A stretch of 64,000 bases of DNA from positions 1 through 64,000 of the forward strand of contig NZHD01000116.1 of assembly GCA_002691205.1 (NCBI GenBank), in the 5' to 3' direction. Within the stretch, counting starts at the first letter, position 1; each line of letters opens with the position of its first letter. Origin of the DNA: Deltaproteobacteria bacterium. Its GTDB lineage: Bacteria; Myxococcota_A; UBA9160; UBA4427. Positions 33,169-42,834 of the stretch are shown here, in pieces. The position numbers were made by a program, and so were the translations under genes. Under the pieces are notes generated by a model. That model searched no databases. It was not told where the DNA came from and worked only from the letters and a program-made list of their open reading frames with translations.

Positions 33169-36100
33169 ATGACCCGCCTCGCACACCCTGCGCATATCCA
33201 AGGCGCCTTCAGAAATTGGAGTTCTCGATTTTCTTACGGGAGAAACCTCCTTTCAGCCGCCGCAAGCCTGCTCATCCTGCTTACCGCCCAGGGAAGCTTG
33301 GCCGAGTGCACGCCCGCTGCCAACGAAGTTCAGAGCGGGCAGTCAGTCATCTGTTCGGAAAACTCGCTTCAATACACAGTTCCCGGACCTGTCGAAGACC
33401 TCACGGTCGTCATCGAGCCCGGCGCTACCTTCGATCAAGGAGTCGGTGCTGTTTCTTTGGGGAATTTTGGCCGAATTGAAAATGGCAGCGCTTTAATCGA
33501 GGTCAATATTCCAGGAAACGTCGGCTTCACGGCCGGCGAAGACAGCTCTCTCGAAAATCAGACCGTCATTGAGAATACGAGCGACGGCGTGATCACTCTA
33601 AATAGCCCAAATACAATTGGAGTTTTGATCGACTCCACTTCCAAAGCCATCAACGGCGGGGTCGTAGCAGTAAAAGGCGAACTCAGCGTCGGCATCAGGA
33701 CAGGGACCGTCAGCCGAGTTGAGCTTAATGCGGGCAGCCTCATCGAAGTCGAGGGCAACAACTCCATCGGCGTTCAAGCCGGCGACGGATCCGAAACTCT
33801 CAGCTTCGAAGGGGCGTCCCTCGTTGTCTCGGGCCAGGGTGCCATTGGTGTCGCAGGAGGCCAACTCTTTCAAAACGAAGGCGACATCGAACTCTCGGGA
33901 AGCGACTCCACCGGCGCTTCGCTGCTGACCTCCCTCAGCGAAATCACGCACGCTGGAAGTGCCACTGTCACAGCGACCGGCGCTGGTTCCACTGTATTCG
34001 AACTCAACGAAGAAAGTACATTTGGGCTCTCTGACCCACCTGCAGAGTCCGTGTTCGGAACCATCACGCTGGACGGAGAAAATTCAGTGGGAGTCTCAGC
34101 AGGGATCGCCTCTAAGATCTACCACCGAGGAACTCTCACGTCCAGCGCCGATGGCACCACTGGCCTTCGAGTCTCAGGGGACGATCAGTCAGAGGCAACT
34201 GGGTTTGCGGTCAATCATGGTTCCATGACCTTCACGGGCCAAAATGTCACGGGCATCACCGCAGGTTTAAATCAAAGTGGGCGCAATTCAACAGAGGGCG
34301 TCATGCTCTTTGAGGGCGCCTCTAGTACCGCTGTGCAATCGGGTGACGGAGAGTCTGGCTCATTCAATCTCGGAACCATCACCATGCAAGGCGATAACTC
34401 TACGGCGGTCCTGTCTGGGAATGGTGGCGGCGAATTGACCGCGACAAGAGTTTCAAATACTGGCGTAATCACTCTCTCGGGAGACAACTCATTCGGTCTC
34501 AGAACGGGCGATTATGGGAACATCGACAACTTTGGAGAAATCAGTCTCGATAGCGCAAACGGAACTGCTGTTCGCGCAGGAACCGAGAGCCGCGTCATCA
34601 ACAACGGCGGAGTCATCACCCTTTCCGGAGAGGCCGCTCGTGGCATTTGGGTCGACGGAAGCACCCTTCCTGAACGCGCTGACCCAGCCTTAGATCAAGT
34701 ATTCGTCAATGTGAGAGGAGGCATCCTAGAGAGCACAAACCCTCTCGCCGGCCCTCTTATCTTTCTTGAGCCGGCAAGCGACCCTGAAACTCGAGTCAAT
34801 ACGGTTTTTAATACAGGCTTTAACATCGAAGACGAGACCCCGTCCCGAATCACAGCGAATACGGATGCACTCGACGCAAGCCTTGACTTAGGCGTAGCCA
34901 TCAAGGGATCGAGTACAGACGATCGCATTGTCAACGCGGCTATTATTACCGGACTCGTCTTGCTCGGCGAAGGCGACGATATTTATGAGACCCGTTCAAA
35001 TGGGCAGCTAACAGATCTAGGAGAGGGAACCGTCGATGGCGGAGCAGGAACCGACGCCATCGAACTGAATAACGATATTCGCCAAGAGGGCCTCTTCTTT
35101 GATGTCAGCCCGTTTTTAAACTTCGAAGAGATCCGTATCTCAGATGGGACATGGCAACTTCGCGGCACTCAAGGGCGTTCGCCAAGCGAAGAAACGGATC
35201 TGCTCATTTCGAATCGAGGAACGCTCTCCCTCATCGAACCCATCATTGTCTCTGGAGACTACAGTCACGGCGCTCCCGGTGAAGACGGTTCCAAGGCACG
35301 TGTTGAAGTCATCCTCACAACCGATGCTCAAGGGCAGACCCTTCTGCAGGTTCAAGGATCGGCGGATTTGGAAAACGGTGAGCTCTCGGTTTCACTCAGC
35401 CCTTCTTTCTTTGAGAGCGGAACCTTCACCATTCTTGAGGCCGAAGAACGAACGGGCGAATTCGATTCCATCACCCTACCCACTGGTTCGGGCGCTCAAG
35501 ACAGCCAATACCAATACACCTCAAGAGGACTAGAAGTGACTCTCTTGCTACAGCCTCTGAACGCAAACCAGACAGCGACAGCGAATTATCTCAATGCCCT
35601 TCCCACCAGCGGGCTCAGCCCGGGGATGACCAGTCTACTGACGACGGTGAGGGAGGATCTCACTTACTCTGAATATCTTGGAGCGCTCGACCGCCTCATG
35701 CCCGAGGCGTATGATGCCCAAGCCGACGCCACACTTCAGCTGGCCAATCAGTACACGGACCTCTTGCTGTCCCGTCCAAACTACTGCGTCGCCGAATCCA
35801 ATCAAGCGTCCACTGACCCAGAAACTGGGCAACGCTGCCATCCACGCCCCTTCGAGCCTTGGATCAACCTCTATGGCCAAAAGCGCAAAAGAACGGGAAC
35901 AGAGGGCCATATCAGCTACCGCGACGAAGGCGGCGGAGTCATTGTCGGTCTAGACCATCGCGTGAACCCCCAGTTGCTGCTGACCGCCAGTGCTGGTGCC
36001 GCCTATGACATCATTCACGTTGAAAATATTGGAAAGGGCCGACTCGGCACCGTCGACATCGGCTTTGCAGCCAGTTGGGCCCAAGGGCCGCTACGCATTC

Positions 36101-36708
36101 AAGGCGCAGCCAGTTACGGATACGGCTGGAATCAACGATATCGTGAGGTTGATTTTCAAGGATTCAACGCCACCACTCAAGCCAAATACGGCATGAACCG
36201 CGTTGGCTTACGAGCCCGAGCCGAGTACGCCTTCCGACTGGGACGGATTCAAATCGCACCGCTGGCATCAGTGGATTACACCGCGCTCATGCGACCCAGC
36301 ATCACCGAAAACGGCGGTGGCGCCGCCGATCTCTACATCGAGGAAGCCACCAACAACATCACAACGGTCCGCGTGGGCTTCGACCTCAGCTCAGCCCTCC
36401 ATAAACAAGGCTACTGGACCGAGATACTTGAAAATGCGGACGGCGTTTGGCGTCCCCAACTGCGTATCGCCTGGCGCCAAGTCGTGACGGGAGCCCACCG
36501 TGATATTACATCTCGATTCAGTCAGATCGCTGGCAGTACATTCACCATACAGGCCGATGCAGCCGACCGTGGATTTGAGGTGGGCGCGGGGATCGATTGG
36601 AGCCCGGCCCTCATTAATCGTTTCACGTTCGGTGTTCACTACGATGCTTTCGTCTGGGAAAACGTCCTTAATCAAACCCTCATGGGGCAGGTCCGCTTCA
36701 GCTTTTAG
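33169..36708 (+). CDS. Autotransporter with repetitive beta-helix passenger
   Basis: This is a 1179-residue type V secreted protein. A signal peptide covers residues 1-45 (cleavage near SLAEC). The passenger (about 50-880) contains a degenerate repeat of about 25 residues with core NSxGVxxG, seen near residues 148, 172, 198, 225, 247, 305, 330, 360, 386, 410, 441, 465 and 490, as expected for coils of a beta-helix. The C-terminal autotransporter barrel (about 900-1179) ends GQVRFSF with a terminal Phe for BAM recognition. No protease or adhesin motif is obvious. Cys pairs flank the passenger-barrel junction. The gene stands alone, convergent with an SDR gene two bases away. Confidence 0.88.
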   Translation: MTRLAHPAHIQGAFRNWSSRFSYGRNLLSAAASLLILLTAQGSLAECTPAANEVQSGQSVICSENSLQYTVPGPVEDLTVVIEPGATFDQGVGAVSLGNFGRIENGSALIEVNIPGNVGFTAGEDSSLENQTVIENTSDGVITLNSPNTIGVLIDSTSKAINGGVVAVKGELSVGIRTGTVSRVELNAGSLIEVEGNNSIGVQAGDGSETLSFEGASLVVSGQGAIGVAGGQLFQNEGDIELSGSDSTGASLLTSLSEITHAGSATVTATGAGSTVFELNEESTFGLSDPPAESVFGTITLDGENSVGVSAGIASKIYHRGTLTSSADGTTGLRVSGDDQSEATGFAVNHGSMTFTGQNVTGITAGLNQSGRNSTEGVMLFEGASSTAVQSGDGESGSFNLGTITMQGDNSTAVLSGNGGGELTATRVSNTGVITLSGDNSFGLRTGDYGNIDNFGEISLDSANGTAVRAGTESRVINNGGVITLSGEAARGIWVDGSTLPERADPALDQVFVNVRGGILESTNPLAGPLIFLEPASDPETRVNTVFNTGFNIEDETPSRITANTDALDASLDLGVAIKGSSTDDRIVNAAIITGLVLLGEGDDIYETRSNGQLTDLGEGTVDGGAGTDAIELNNDIRQEGLFFDVSPFLNFEEIRISDGTWQLRGTQGRSPSEETDLLISNRGTLSLIEPIIVSGDYSHGAPGEDGSKARVEVILTTDAQGQTLLQVQGSADLENGELSVSLSPSFFESGTFTILEAEERTGEFDSITLPTGSGAQDSQYQYTSRGLEVTLLLQPLNANQTATANYLNALPTSGLSPGMTSLLTTVREDLTYSEYLGALDRLMPEAYDAQADATLQLANQYTDLLLSRPNYCVAESNQASTDPETGQRCHPRPFEPWINLYGQKRKRTGTEGHISYRDEGGGVIVGLDHRVNPQLLLTASAGAAYDIIHVENIGKGRLGTVDIGFAASWAQGPLRIQGAASYGYGWNQRYREVDFQGFNATTQAKYGMNRVGLRARAEYAFRLGRIQIAPLASVDYTALMRPSITENGGGAADLYIEEATNNITTVRVGFDLSSALHKQGYWTEILENADGVWRPQLRIAWRQVVTGAHRDITSRFSQIAGSTFTIQADAADRGFEVGAGIDWSPALINRFTFGVHYDAFVWENVLNQTLMGQVRFSF

Positions 36709-36710
36709 AA

Positions 36711-37505
36711 CTACTCGAGCCCCATCATCCCAGCCACTCCGAAGCGGTGTCCCGCCGTATATCCTCCGTCCACGGGCAGAGCCTGGCCGGTTACAAAAGA
36801 AGCCTCATCCGAAGCCATAAACAAGACACCGTTGGCGATCTCTTCCGGTCGACCAAAGCGTCCCAGCTGATGTGCTTCTCGAATTCTCTCTTTGATATGC
36901 CCCATCCCCTCTAAATTCATGGTCGAGCGAAAAAGAGGCGTGTCGATAAAGCCCGGGCAAATTGCGTTGACACGAATTCCTTTACGCGCATAGTCGATAG
37001 CCATGTTGCGCGTAAGCAGAATGACAGCGCCCTTCGAAGCGTTGTAGGCGCTCCCTCCCTCAAAGCCCTCAATTCCCTCGACACTTGCAATATTGACGAT
37101 GCTCCCTCCCCCACGCTCAAGCATGCCTGGGATCACGGCCTGACACGCAAAAAGCGTCCCTTTCAAATTAATATCGACAACGCGATCCCATTCCTCATCG
37201 GGAATCAAGTGGACAGGCCCTCCACCTCCAACGCCCGCACAATTGGCCAACACATCCACTCGACCGAGTGCGGCCTCGATTTCGGCCACCGCCTCAAAAA
37301 CAGCTTCTTTTTCTCGAATATCGACTTGAACAAAAGGAGAGTCGCCGGCCAGAGCCGCAGCGTCGGGCCAATCTCCTTCGAGGGGCGCCTGAACGTCGAT
37401 TCCGGCAATCTGTGCTCCCTCTTGTGCGAACCGCAGAGCGCAGGCAGCTCCGATCCCCGAGGCGGCTCCTGTCACCAGCGCGACTTTTCCGCTTAAACGT
37501 CCCAT
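36711..37505 (-). CDS. Short-chain dehydrogenase/reductase
   Basis: This 264-residue classical SDR has the cofactor motif TGAASGIG (near residue 11-18), the NCAG segment, the catalytic SerxxxTyrxxxLys (SVEGIEGFEGGSAYNASKGA, Tyr-x3-Lys) and the C-terminal TGQALPVDGGYTA. The FabG-like layout and Asp in AGIDVQ after the second strand point to NAD-preference. The substrate is a hydroxy- or ketoacyl-type compound by analogy. ATG 37505 is chosen because GGAG lies upstream at the usual distance. It follows the neighbouring SDR gene by about 100 bases, so the two could be cotranscribed. Confidence 0.85.
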   Translation of the reverse strand: MGRLSGKVALVTGAASGIGAACALRFAQEGAQIAGIDVQAPLEGDWPDAAALAGDSPFVQVDIREKEAVFEAVAEIEAALGRVDVLANCAGVGGGGPVHLIPDEEWDRVVDINLKGTLFACQAVIPGMLERGGGSIVNIASVEGIEGFEGGSAYNASKGAVILLTRNMAIDYARKGIRVNAICPGFIDTPLFRSTMNLEGMGHIKERIREAHQLGRFGRPEEIANGVLFMASDEASFVTGQALPVDGGYTAGHRFGVAGMMGLE

Positions 37506-37608
37506 TTCCCATCTCCTCTGTGATTTTCTATTCATTTAGATGCTCGTGGCATCGGCGTCTGAACTCCATTCATCGTCGTTCATGACACGACTGGCTTCTC
37601 AATGGTTC

Positions 37609-38466
37609 TTACTCTCCGGGCACCGCACCTCCGGGGTTACGCGCGTGACGCAGGTCATCCAGACGCACATTGCAGGCCTCTCTCCAGGGATCCCCTTCGG
37701 GAGCAAGAACATAAAGACGGTTCTCCCGAATGCCGTCGACGATGCGCTGAGCCAGAACCGAGGGGGCTTCGCCCGTCCCTGTCGCGGTTCGAATCGCCTG
37801 TTCTGTGCCCTCGCGTTCAATCGACGCCCCCTCGCCATCTTTGCGCTCAAGATGAGGCGGACGATTTCGCTCCGCCCAACCGATCCGTGTATCAAAAAGC
37901 TCAGGGCAAATCACTGAAACGCCGATGGGGGCTCCTTTACTTTGCATTTCGAGATACAGACTCTCCGATAGCGAAAGAACGGCTGCCTTACTCATGGCGT
38001 ACGGAGCGCTAAAAGGCACCGATGTGAGGGCGGCCATGGAAGCCGTATTCACAATGTGGCCAGGCTCGCCTGAAGCCAACATTCGAGGAACAAAGCTCCG
38101 AAGGCCATTCAAAATGCCAAAGACATTAACCCCAAAGCACCAATCATAATCCGATTGAGGCGCATCAAAACTCAACCCCGCTGCAAAAACACCTGCGTTG
38201 TTGCACACCACATGGGCTGCTCCCCAAGATTCGTAAGTCCGCTCGGCCAAAGCAGCCACACTGTCTGCGCTCGCTACGTCAGTGGGAACCGCTAGGGCTG
38301 TGTGCCCGGCCTCAATCAAACCCTGAGTCACTTCCTCGAGGGCTAACGCTTCGACATCAGCCAGAATGACCTTCATCTCAAGTTCGGCCAAAATGACAGA
38401 CAAAGCGCGACCAATCCCGCTGGCCGCCCCCGTCACCACCGCTACCCGTCCTGCTAAATCCTGCAC
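37609..38466 (-). CDS. Short-chain dehydrogenase/reductase
   Basis: This is a 285-residue SDR. TGAASGIGR (12-20) binds the nucleotide; ILADVE supplies the Asp for NAD selectivity; CNNAGVF, then NTASMAALTSVPFSAPYAMSK supplies the Ser, Tyr and Lys triad. The C-terminal tail is longer than in typical FabG and resembles SDRs of the lipid or aromatic catabolism type. It is divergent from the acyl-CoA ligase at 38694, with which it could share a CoA-thioester pathway. ATG 38466 has GGAGACGAG in front. Confidence 0.82.
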   Translation of the reverse strand: MQDLAGRVAVVTGAASGIGRALSVILAELEMKVILADVEALALEEVTQGLIEAGHTALAVPTDVASADSVAALAERTYESWGAAHVVCNNAGVFAAGLSFDAPQSDYDWCFGVNVFGILNGLRSFVPRMLASGEPGHIVNTASMAALTSVPFSAPYAMSKAAVLSLSESLYLEMQSKGAPIGVSVICPELFDTRIGWAERNRPPHLERKDGEGASIEREGTEQAIRTATGTGEAPSVLAQRIVDGIRENRLYVLAPEGDPWREACNVRLDDLRHARNPGGAVPGE

Positions 38467-38693
38467 GTGCTCGTCTCCTTGCTCACAATTTGGCCCTTTA
38501 ACGAGCCATGAGATGATTCATCGCTTACGACCGAATGAGCATCCTACCCCTTGTCGGGCATTGTGGCATGTACGAAACCACCTCCATTGTGAAACTCAGT
38601 ACGGATCGGGTTACCCTTCACAAGGCAATAAAAACAGAGCCGTAGATTGCAGAGAAGTCGACTCAGTGCCAACGGCACAGACAGGAGAAGAGT

Positions 38694-40376
38694 GTGGGCG
38701 TGATCGAAGAGATTCGTGCCGAATTCACAGGACCAAATGGGCCCTTTGAGCTCTCACAAGAGCAGGTTAACGGAGAACTCCTGCCCGTTTTTGCGGTGCG
38801 TAAAACATCTGTACGAGAGCTCCTCAAGGCCTCAGCGGTCCACGAGGACAACGAATACCTGGTTCACGGCGAGCGCCGTATCTCCTACAAAGCACATCTC
38901 TCACTCGTCGCTTCAGTGGCCTCCGCCTTGCAAGAACGGTACGGCATCGGATCAGGGGACCGCGTGGCCCTACTCGCCGCCAACAGCGCGGAATGGGTCA
39001 TCACATGGTGGGCTGTCACCAGCCTGGGCGGTGTTCTTTCTGCGTTTAATGGCATGTGGACCCCGGATGAAATCGAATACGCACTCGGCGATACGGACCC
39101 TAGTCTCCTCATTGTCGACCGAAAACGTCTCGAACGAATCAAGGGCATCCCACTTGATATTCCCGTCCTTGAAATTGAAAGCGGCTTCGGCGAGCTTGAA
39201 GCCCATTCACCCAATGCACTGCTCCCTGAAATCGCCATCGCAGAAGACGACCCTTGCCTCATTCTTTATACGAGTGGCACGACGGGGCGGCCCAAGGGAG
39301 CCCTCGTCAGTCATCGTGCCCTGGTGGGCTTCGTCCAAACTCAAACCTACCATGGACTTGAGAGGCTGGTGCTCGCAACCCGCACGGGCCGTCTCCCGAA
39401 GAACCCACCCCCGCCTCTTCCCGCCTGCAGTCTCGTCACTGTGCCGCTCTTTCATCTTTCAGGACTCTACGCCGCAGTCATCATGATGCTCAGCCAAGGA
39501 GCCAAGACTGTTTACGGCACGGGCCGCTTCGACCCCGAAGAAGTGATGCGAACCATTGAGAGGGAATCCATCACATTTTGGAGTGCCCTGGGAAGCTCGG
39601 GCCCCCAGGTCATCAACCACCCCGCTCTATCTGAGTACGACCTCTCGAGCATCCGCAACATTGGCTTTGGGGGCGCGCCCACCAGCCCCGAACTTCAGCG
39701 CCGCATGAAGGAGGCCTTTCCGAATGCCAAAGACAGCATCGGATTGGGCTATGGCCTCTCCGAGTCCGGCGGCATGGGGACCACCATCGGCGGCCCCGAA
39801 CTCGACGACCGACCTACTTCCTCAGGAAGGGCCGCCCTTGGCCACCAAATCGAAATCCGAGATCCCCAAGGCACCCCTCTCGACGCTGGTCAGACGGGCG
39901 AGATCTTCATTCGGAGCGCGTACCTCATGCTTGAGTATTGGCGCAACCCAGAGGCCACCGCACAAACCCTCGGGCCCGGACGGTGGCTCGCCACAGGCGA
40001 CATCGGTCGACTCGACGACGAGGGCTACCTCTTCATCGACTCTCGTGCCCGGGACATGATTCTCCGCTCTGGGGAAAACATTTATCCAGTCGAAATCGAG
40101 CACCGCTTGGATGCTCACCTCGCCGTCCGTGAGTCTGCTGTGATCGGAGTCGATCATCCAGAGCTAGGGCAAGAAATCAAAGCCTTCGTCATTCTCGAAC
40201 CCGGCGCGACGGTGGAGGAACACGAACTTGAAGAATGGATTGGCCAGAAACTGGCCCACTATAAAGTTCCTCGACTTTGGTCGATCCGCCGGGAACCTCT
40301 TCCGCGAAATGCGGCGGGGAAAGTACTCAAGAACATTTTAAGTGACGAGACGAAGACCTCAGGAGAAAAGGCATGA
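38694..40376 (+). CDS. Acyl-CoA ligase (AMP-forming, ANL superfamily)
   Basis: This 560-residue enzyme activates a carboxylic acid to its acyl-CoA through an acyl-AMP intermediate. The phosphate loop is LYTSGTTGRPKGALVSH; the GYGLSESGG segment corresponds to motif A5; the ATGDIGRLDDEGYLFIDSR and SGENIYPVEIEH segments are A7/A8; and the catalytic lysine is in PRNAAGKVLK. The acid substrate is not evident. The start is GTG 38694 (GTG 38700 is also possible), with AGGAGAAG before it. The stop overlaps the ATG of the CoA-transferase fusion by four bases, so both form one translational unit. Confidence 0.88.
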   Translation: MGVIEEIRAEFTGPNGPFELSQEQVNGELLPVFAVRKTSVRELLKASAVHEDNEYLVHGERRISYKAHLSLVASVASALQERYGIGSGDRVALLAANSAEWVITWWAVTSLGGVLSAFNGMWTPDEIEYALGDTDPSLLIVDRKRLERIKGIPLDIPVLEIESGFGELEAHSPNALLPEIAIAEDDPCLILYTSGTTGRPKGALVSHRALVGFVQTQTYHGLERLVLATRTGRLPKNPPPPLPACSLVTVPLFHLSGLYAAVIMMLSQGAKTVYGTGRFDPEEVMRTIERESITFWSALGSSGPQVINHPALSEYDLSSIRNIGFGGAPTSPELQRRMKEAFPNAKDSIGLGYGLSESGGMGTTIGGPELDDRPTSSGRAALGHQIEIRDPQGTPLDAGQTGEIFIRSAYLMLEYWRNPEATAQTLGPGRWLATGDIGRLDDEGYLFIDSRARDMILRSGENIYPVEIEHRLDAHLAVRESAVIGVDHPELGQEIKAFVILEPGATVEEHELEEWIGQKLAHYKVPRLWSIRREPLPRNAAGKVLKNILSDETKTSGEKA

Positions 40377-42769
40377 CTGACGAGCCAGAGAGCTTTCCTC
40401 TTTCGGACTGGCGAGTCATCGATCTCTCCACTGAGATTGCCGGCCCCTACTGCACAAAGCTCATGGCTGATGCGGGAGCCGACATCATCAAAGTTGAGGC
40501 GCCCAATGAGCCCGACTCGCTCCGGCGCTGGACAGCCAGCGGCCATCCCCTAGCTGAAGACGAAGATGGAGCCCTCTTCCAATTTCTCAATACATCCAAG
40601 CGCTCCATTGCTCTGGACTCAAGAATCCCGGCCGATCGCGAAAAGATCCTTCAACTCGCTCAGAGTGCTGACCTCTTGGTCGAAAGCTTTGGTCCGGGCG
40701 GGCTGGCTGAACGCGAATTGTCCATCGAAGAAATCAAAGCCAAATGCCCGGGTCTCTCCATTCTTTCCATCTCAAACTGGGGGCTCGAAGGCCCCCATGC
40801 TCGGAGACCGGCCACGGAGTTCACGCTTCAAGCTTCTACGGGTTCAATCGACTACCGAGGCTTACCGGGTCGCAAACCCGTTTACGCGGGCGGGCGAATT
40901 GGAGAATGGGCTGCTGGCAGCTTTGCAGCCACCAGTGCCTTAAGCGCCGTGTTTTCTGCGCGAAAAACGGGCCAGGGACACCACGTCGACCTATCGATCT
41001 TTGAAGCCATGGTTCTTTGCCTAACGGTCTACCATGACTTAAACAGCCAGTTCGTCGAAGGCCCCCTCGCGCGAAGTATCGAAATCCCATCCATCGAGCC
41101 CGGAAAAGATGGCTACGTAGGCTTCTGCGCCATTACGGGACAACAGTGGACAGACTTTTGCGCCATGATGGGCCGCCAGGATATTGCCGAGGACGAGCGC
41201 TTTCTCGACGGACGTCGACGGATGGAACATTTCGAGTTCATGCAAGAAATGATTCACGGCTGGACCCGAGAGCATACGATTGAGGAAATGATTGAACTTG
41301 CGGGTCTTCTTCGAATCCCTGTCGCCCCTGTGGGCAATGGCCAGACCCTACCCAAAATGGAGCAAATGAAAGAAAGAGGCGTTTTCCGCACTGGTCCGGG
41401 TGGTTTCTTGCAGCCCCGCCCGCCCATACTGTTTGAAAAAGCCTCCTTAAAAACGCCCACAGCGGCGCCCAGGCTCAACGAAAACCACGAGGAAATCCTC
41501 GCCGAGCTCGCGTCCTACCGAAAGAAAAGTGGCGAACTGAACGAAGACTCTCTGCCTCTCGCCGGCCTCCGAGTCGCCGACCTCACTGCCTTTTGGGCGG
41601 GGCCCCTCGCCACTTCTTACCTCGCCGATATGGGGGCAGATGTCATCAAGATCGAATCGATTCAACGCCCAGACGGAATGCGCTTTGCCGGCGCGGTCAT
41701 GAACGAGCACATATGGGAATGGTCTCCTGTCTTTCATGGCGCCAACTCGGGCAAGCGCGACCTGACGCTCCATCTGGACCATGAAAAAGGCCGAGCCCTC
41801 TTGCTTCGTCTCATCGCTAAAGCCGATGTCCTGATTGAAAACTTTTCCGTCCGCGTGCTTGAAAACTTCGGACTCAACTGGGAAGACCTCAAGAAAATCA
41901 ACCCACGCCTGATCTTGGTGCGCATGCCAGCTTTCGGGCTCGAAGGCCCTTGGCGGGACCGCCCCGGCTTCGCCATGACGGTGGAGCAGGCCAGCGGTCT
42001 GGCCTGGATGACGGGCTACCGAGATTTGCCCCTCGTCGTTCGCGGAGCCTGTGACCCCATTGGCGGAATGCATGCCATTTTCGGGCTGCTCACGGCGCTT
42101 GAACATCTTCGAAAAACGGGGGAAGGCCAGCTTGTAGAGATCCCACTGATGGAAGTCGCCGTCAACATGGCCGTAGAACAGGTCATCGAAGAGTCCGCCT
42201 ACGCACACAGTCTCAGCCGAGACGAAAACAGAGGGCCGGTCTCCGCTCCCCAGGGCGTCTATACCTGCGCCGAGCCAGACAACTTGGTCGCGCTTGCGAT
42301 TCCAGACGACGCGACCTGGCAGGCTCTCAGACAGGCCATGGACGACCCTGAATGGGCCCAAAACCCAGACTGGGCCACCTCTGAGGGCCGACGGACCCAT
42401 CATGATGCCATGGATGAACACCTCGAGGCCTGGTTCACCCAACAGCCTTCAGACCAAGTCGTCGAGAAACTCCTTTCGGCTGGAATCCCCGCGGCCCGCC
42501 TGATTAATGCGCATCACTTGATGCCTAACCCACAACTAGAGAACCGCGGGTTCTTTCAAGACATGCCGCACCCCTTTACCGGAACCACGCGCTACCCCGG
42601 CTGGCCTATGGCCTTCTCTGGGTTCCCCAGAGCACTTCACAAACGTCCTCCTCCCACGCTGGGCCAGCACAATCACGAAGTGCTCCGAGAAGAACTCGGC
42701 TTGTCTCAAGACGAAATCGATGAACTTGAAAACGAAAAGATCATCGGCACCCGGCCCTCATTTATGTAG
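40373..42769 (+). CDS. Tandem CaiB/BaiF-type CoA-transferase fusion (two domains)
   Basis: This is a 798-residue protein holding two complete family III CoA-transferase-like units. Domain 1 (about residues 10-375) starts LSDWRVIDLSTEIAGPYCTKLMADAGADIIKVE; domain 2 (about 395-790) starts LAGLRVADLTAFWAGPLATSYLADMGADVIKIE. Family III enzymes act as interlocked homodimers, so the fusion could form a built-in heterodimer. At the position before the second helix, domain 1 has GHHVDLSIFEAM and domain 2 has GQLVEIPLMEVAV. Both have Glu where several characterised members carry the catalytic Asp, which needs an alignment to settle. It is translationally coupled to the ligase at 38694. Confidence 0.88.
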   Translation: MTDEPESFPLSDWRVIDLSTEIAGPYCTKLMADAGADIIKVEAPNEPDSLRRWTASGHPLAEDEDGALFQFLNTSKRSIALDSRIPADREKILQLAQSADLLVESFGPGGLAERELSIEEIKAKCPGLSILSISNWGLEGPHARRPATEFTLQASTGSIDYRGLPGRKPVYAGGRIGEWAAGSFAATSALSAVFSARKTGQGHHVDLSIFEAMVLCLTVYHDLNSQFVEGPLARSIEIPSIEPGKDGYVGFCAITGQQWTDFCAMMGRQDIAEDERFLDGRRRMEHFEFMQEMIHGWTREHTIEEMIELAGLLRIPVAPVGNGQTLPKMEQMKERGVFRTGPGGFLQPRPPILFEKASLKTPTAAPRLNENHEEILAELASYRKKSGELNEDSLPLAGLRVADLTAFWAGPLATSYLADMGADVIKIESIQRPDGMRFAGAVMNEHIWEWSPVFHGANSGKRDLTLHLDHEKGRALLLRLIAKADVLIENFSVRVLENFGLNWEDLKKINPRLILVRMPAFGLEGPWRDRPGFAMTVEQASGLAWMTGYRDLPLVVRGACDPIGGMHAIFGLLTALEHLRKTGEGQLVEIPLMEVAVNMAVEQVIEESAYAHSLSRDENRGPVSAPQGVYTCAEPDNLVALAIPDDATWQALRQAMDDPEWAQNPDWATSEGRRTHHDAMDEHLEAWFTQQPSDQVVEKLLSAGIPAARLINAHHLMPNPQLENRGFFQDMPHPFTGTTRYPGWPMAFSGFPRALHKRPPPTLGQHNHEVLREELGLSQDEIDELENEKIIGTRPSFM

Positions 42770-42834
42770 CCGAACCCACGGTAAGGCTTATCCTGAGCCT
42801 GCAAGGCTTGGGTCCGAGATGCTACGCTGTCACC

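Noticed and set aside
38587-38623. Operator TTGTGAA / TTCACAA upstream of the acyl-CoA ligase
   Set aside because: The arms are separated by 23 bases and the site is not centred on a promoter; too weak to list as a site.
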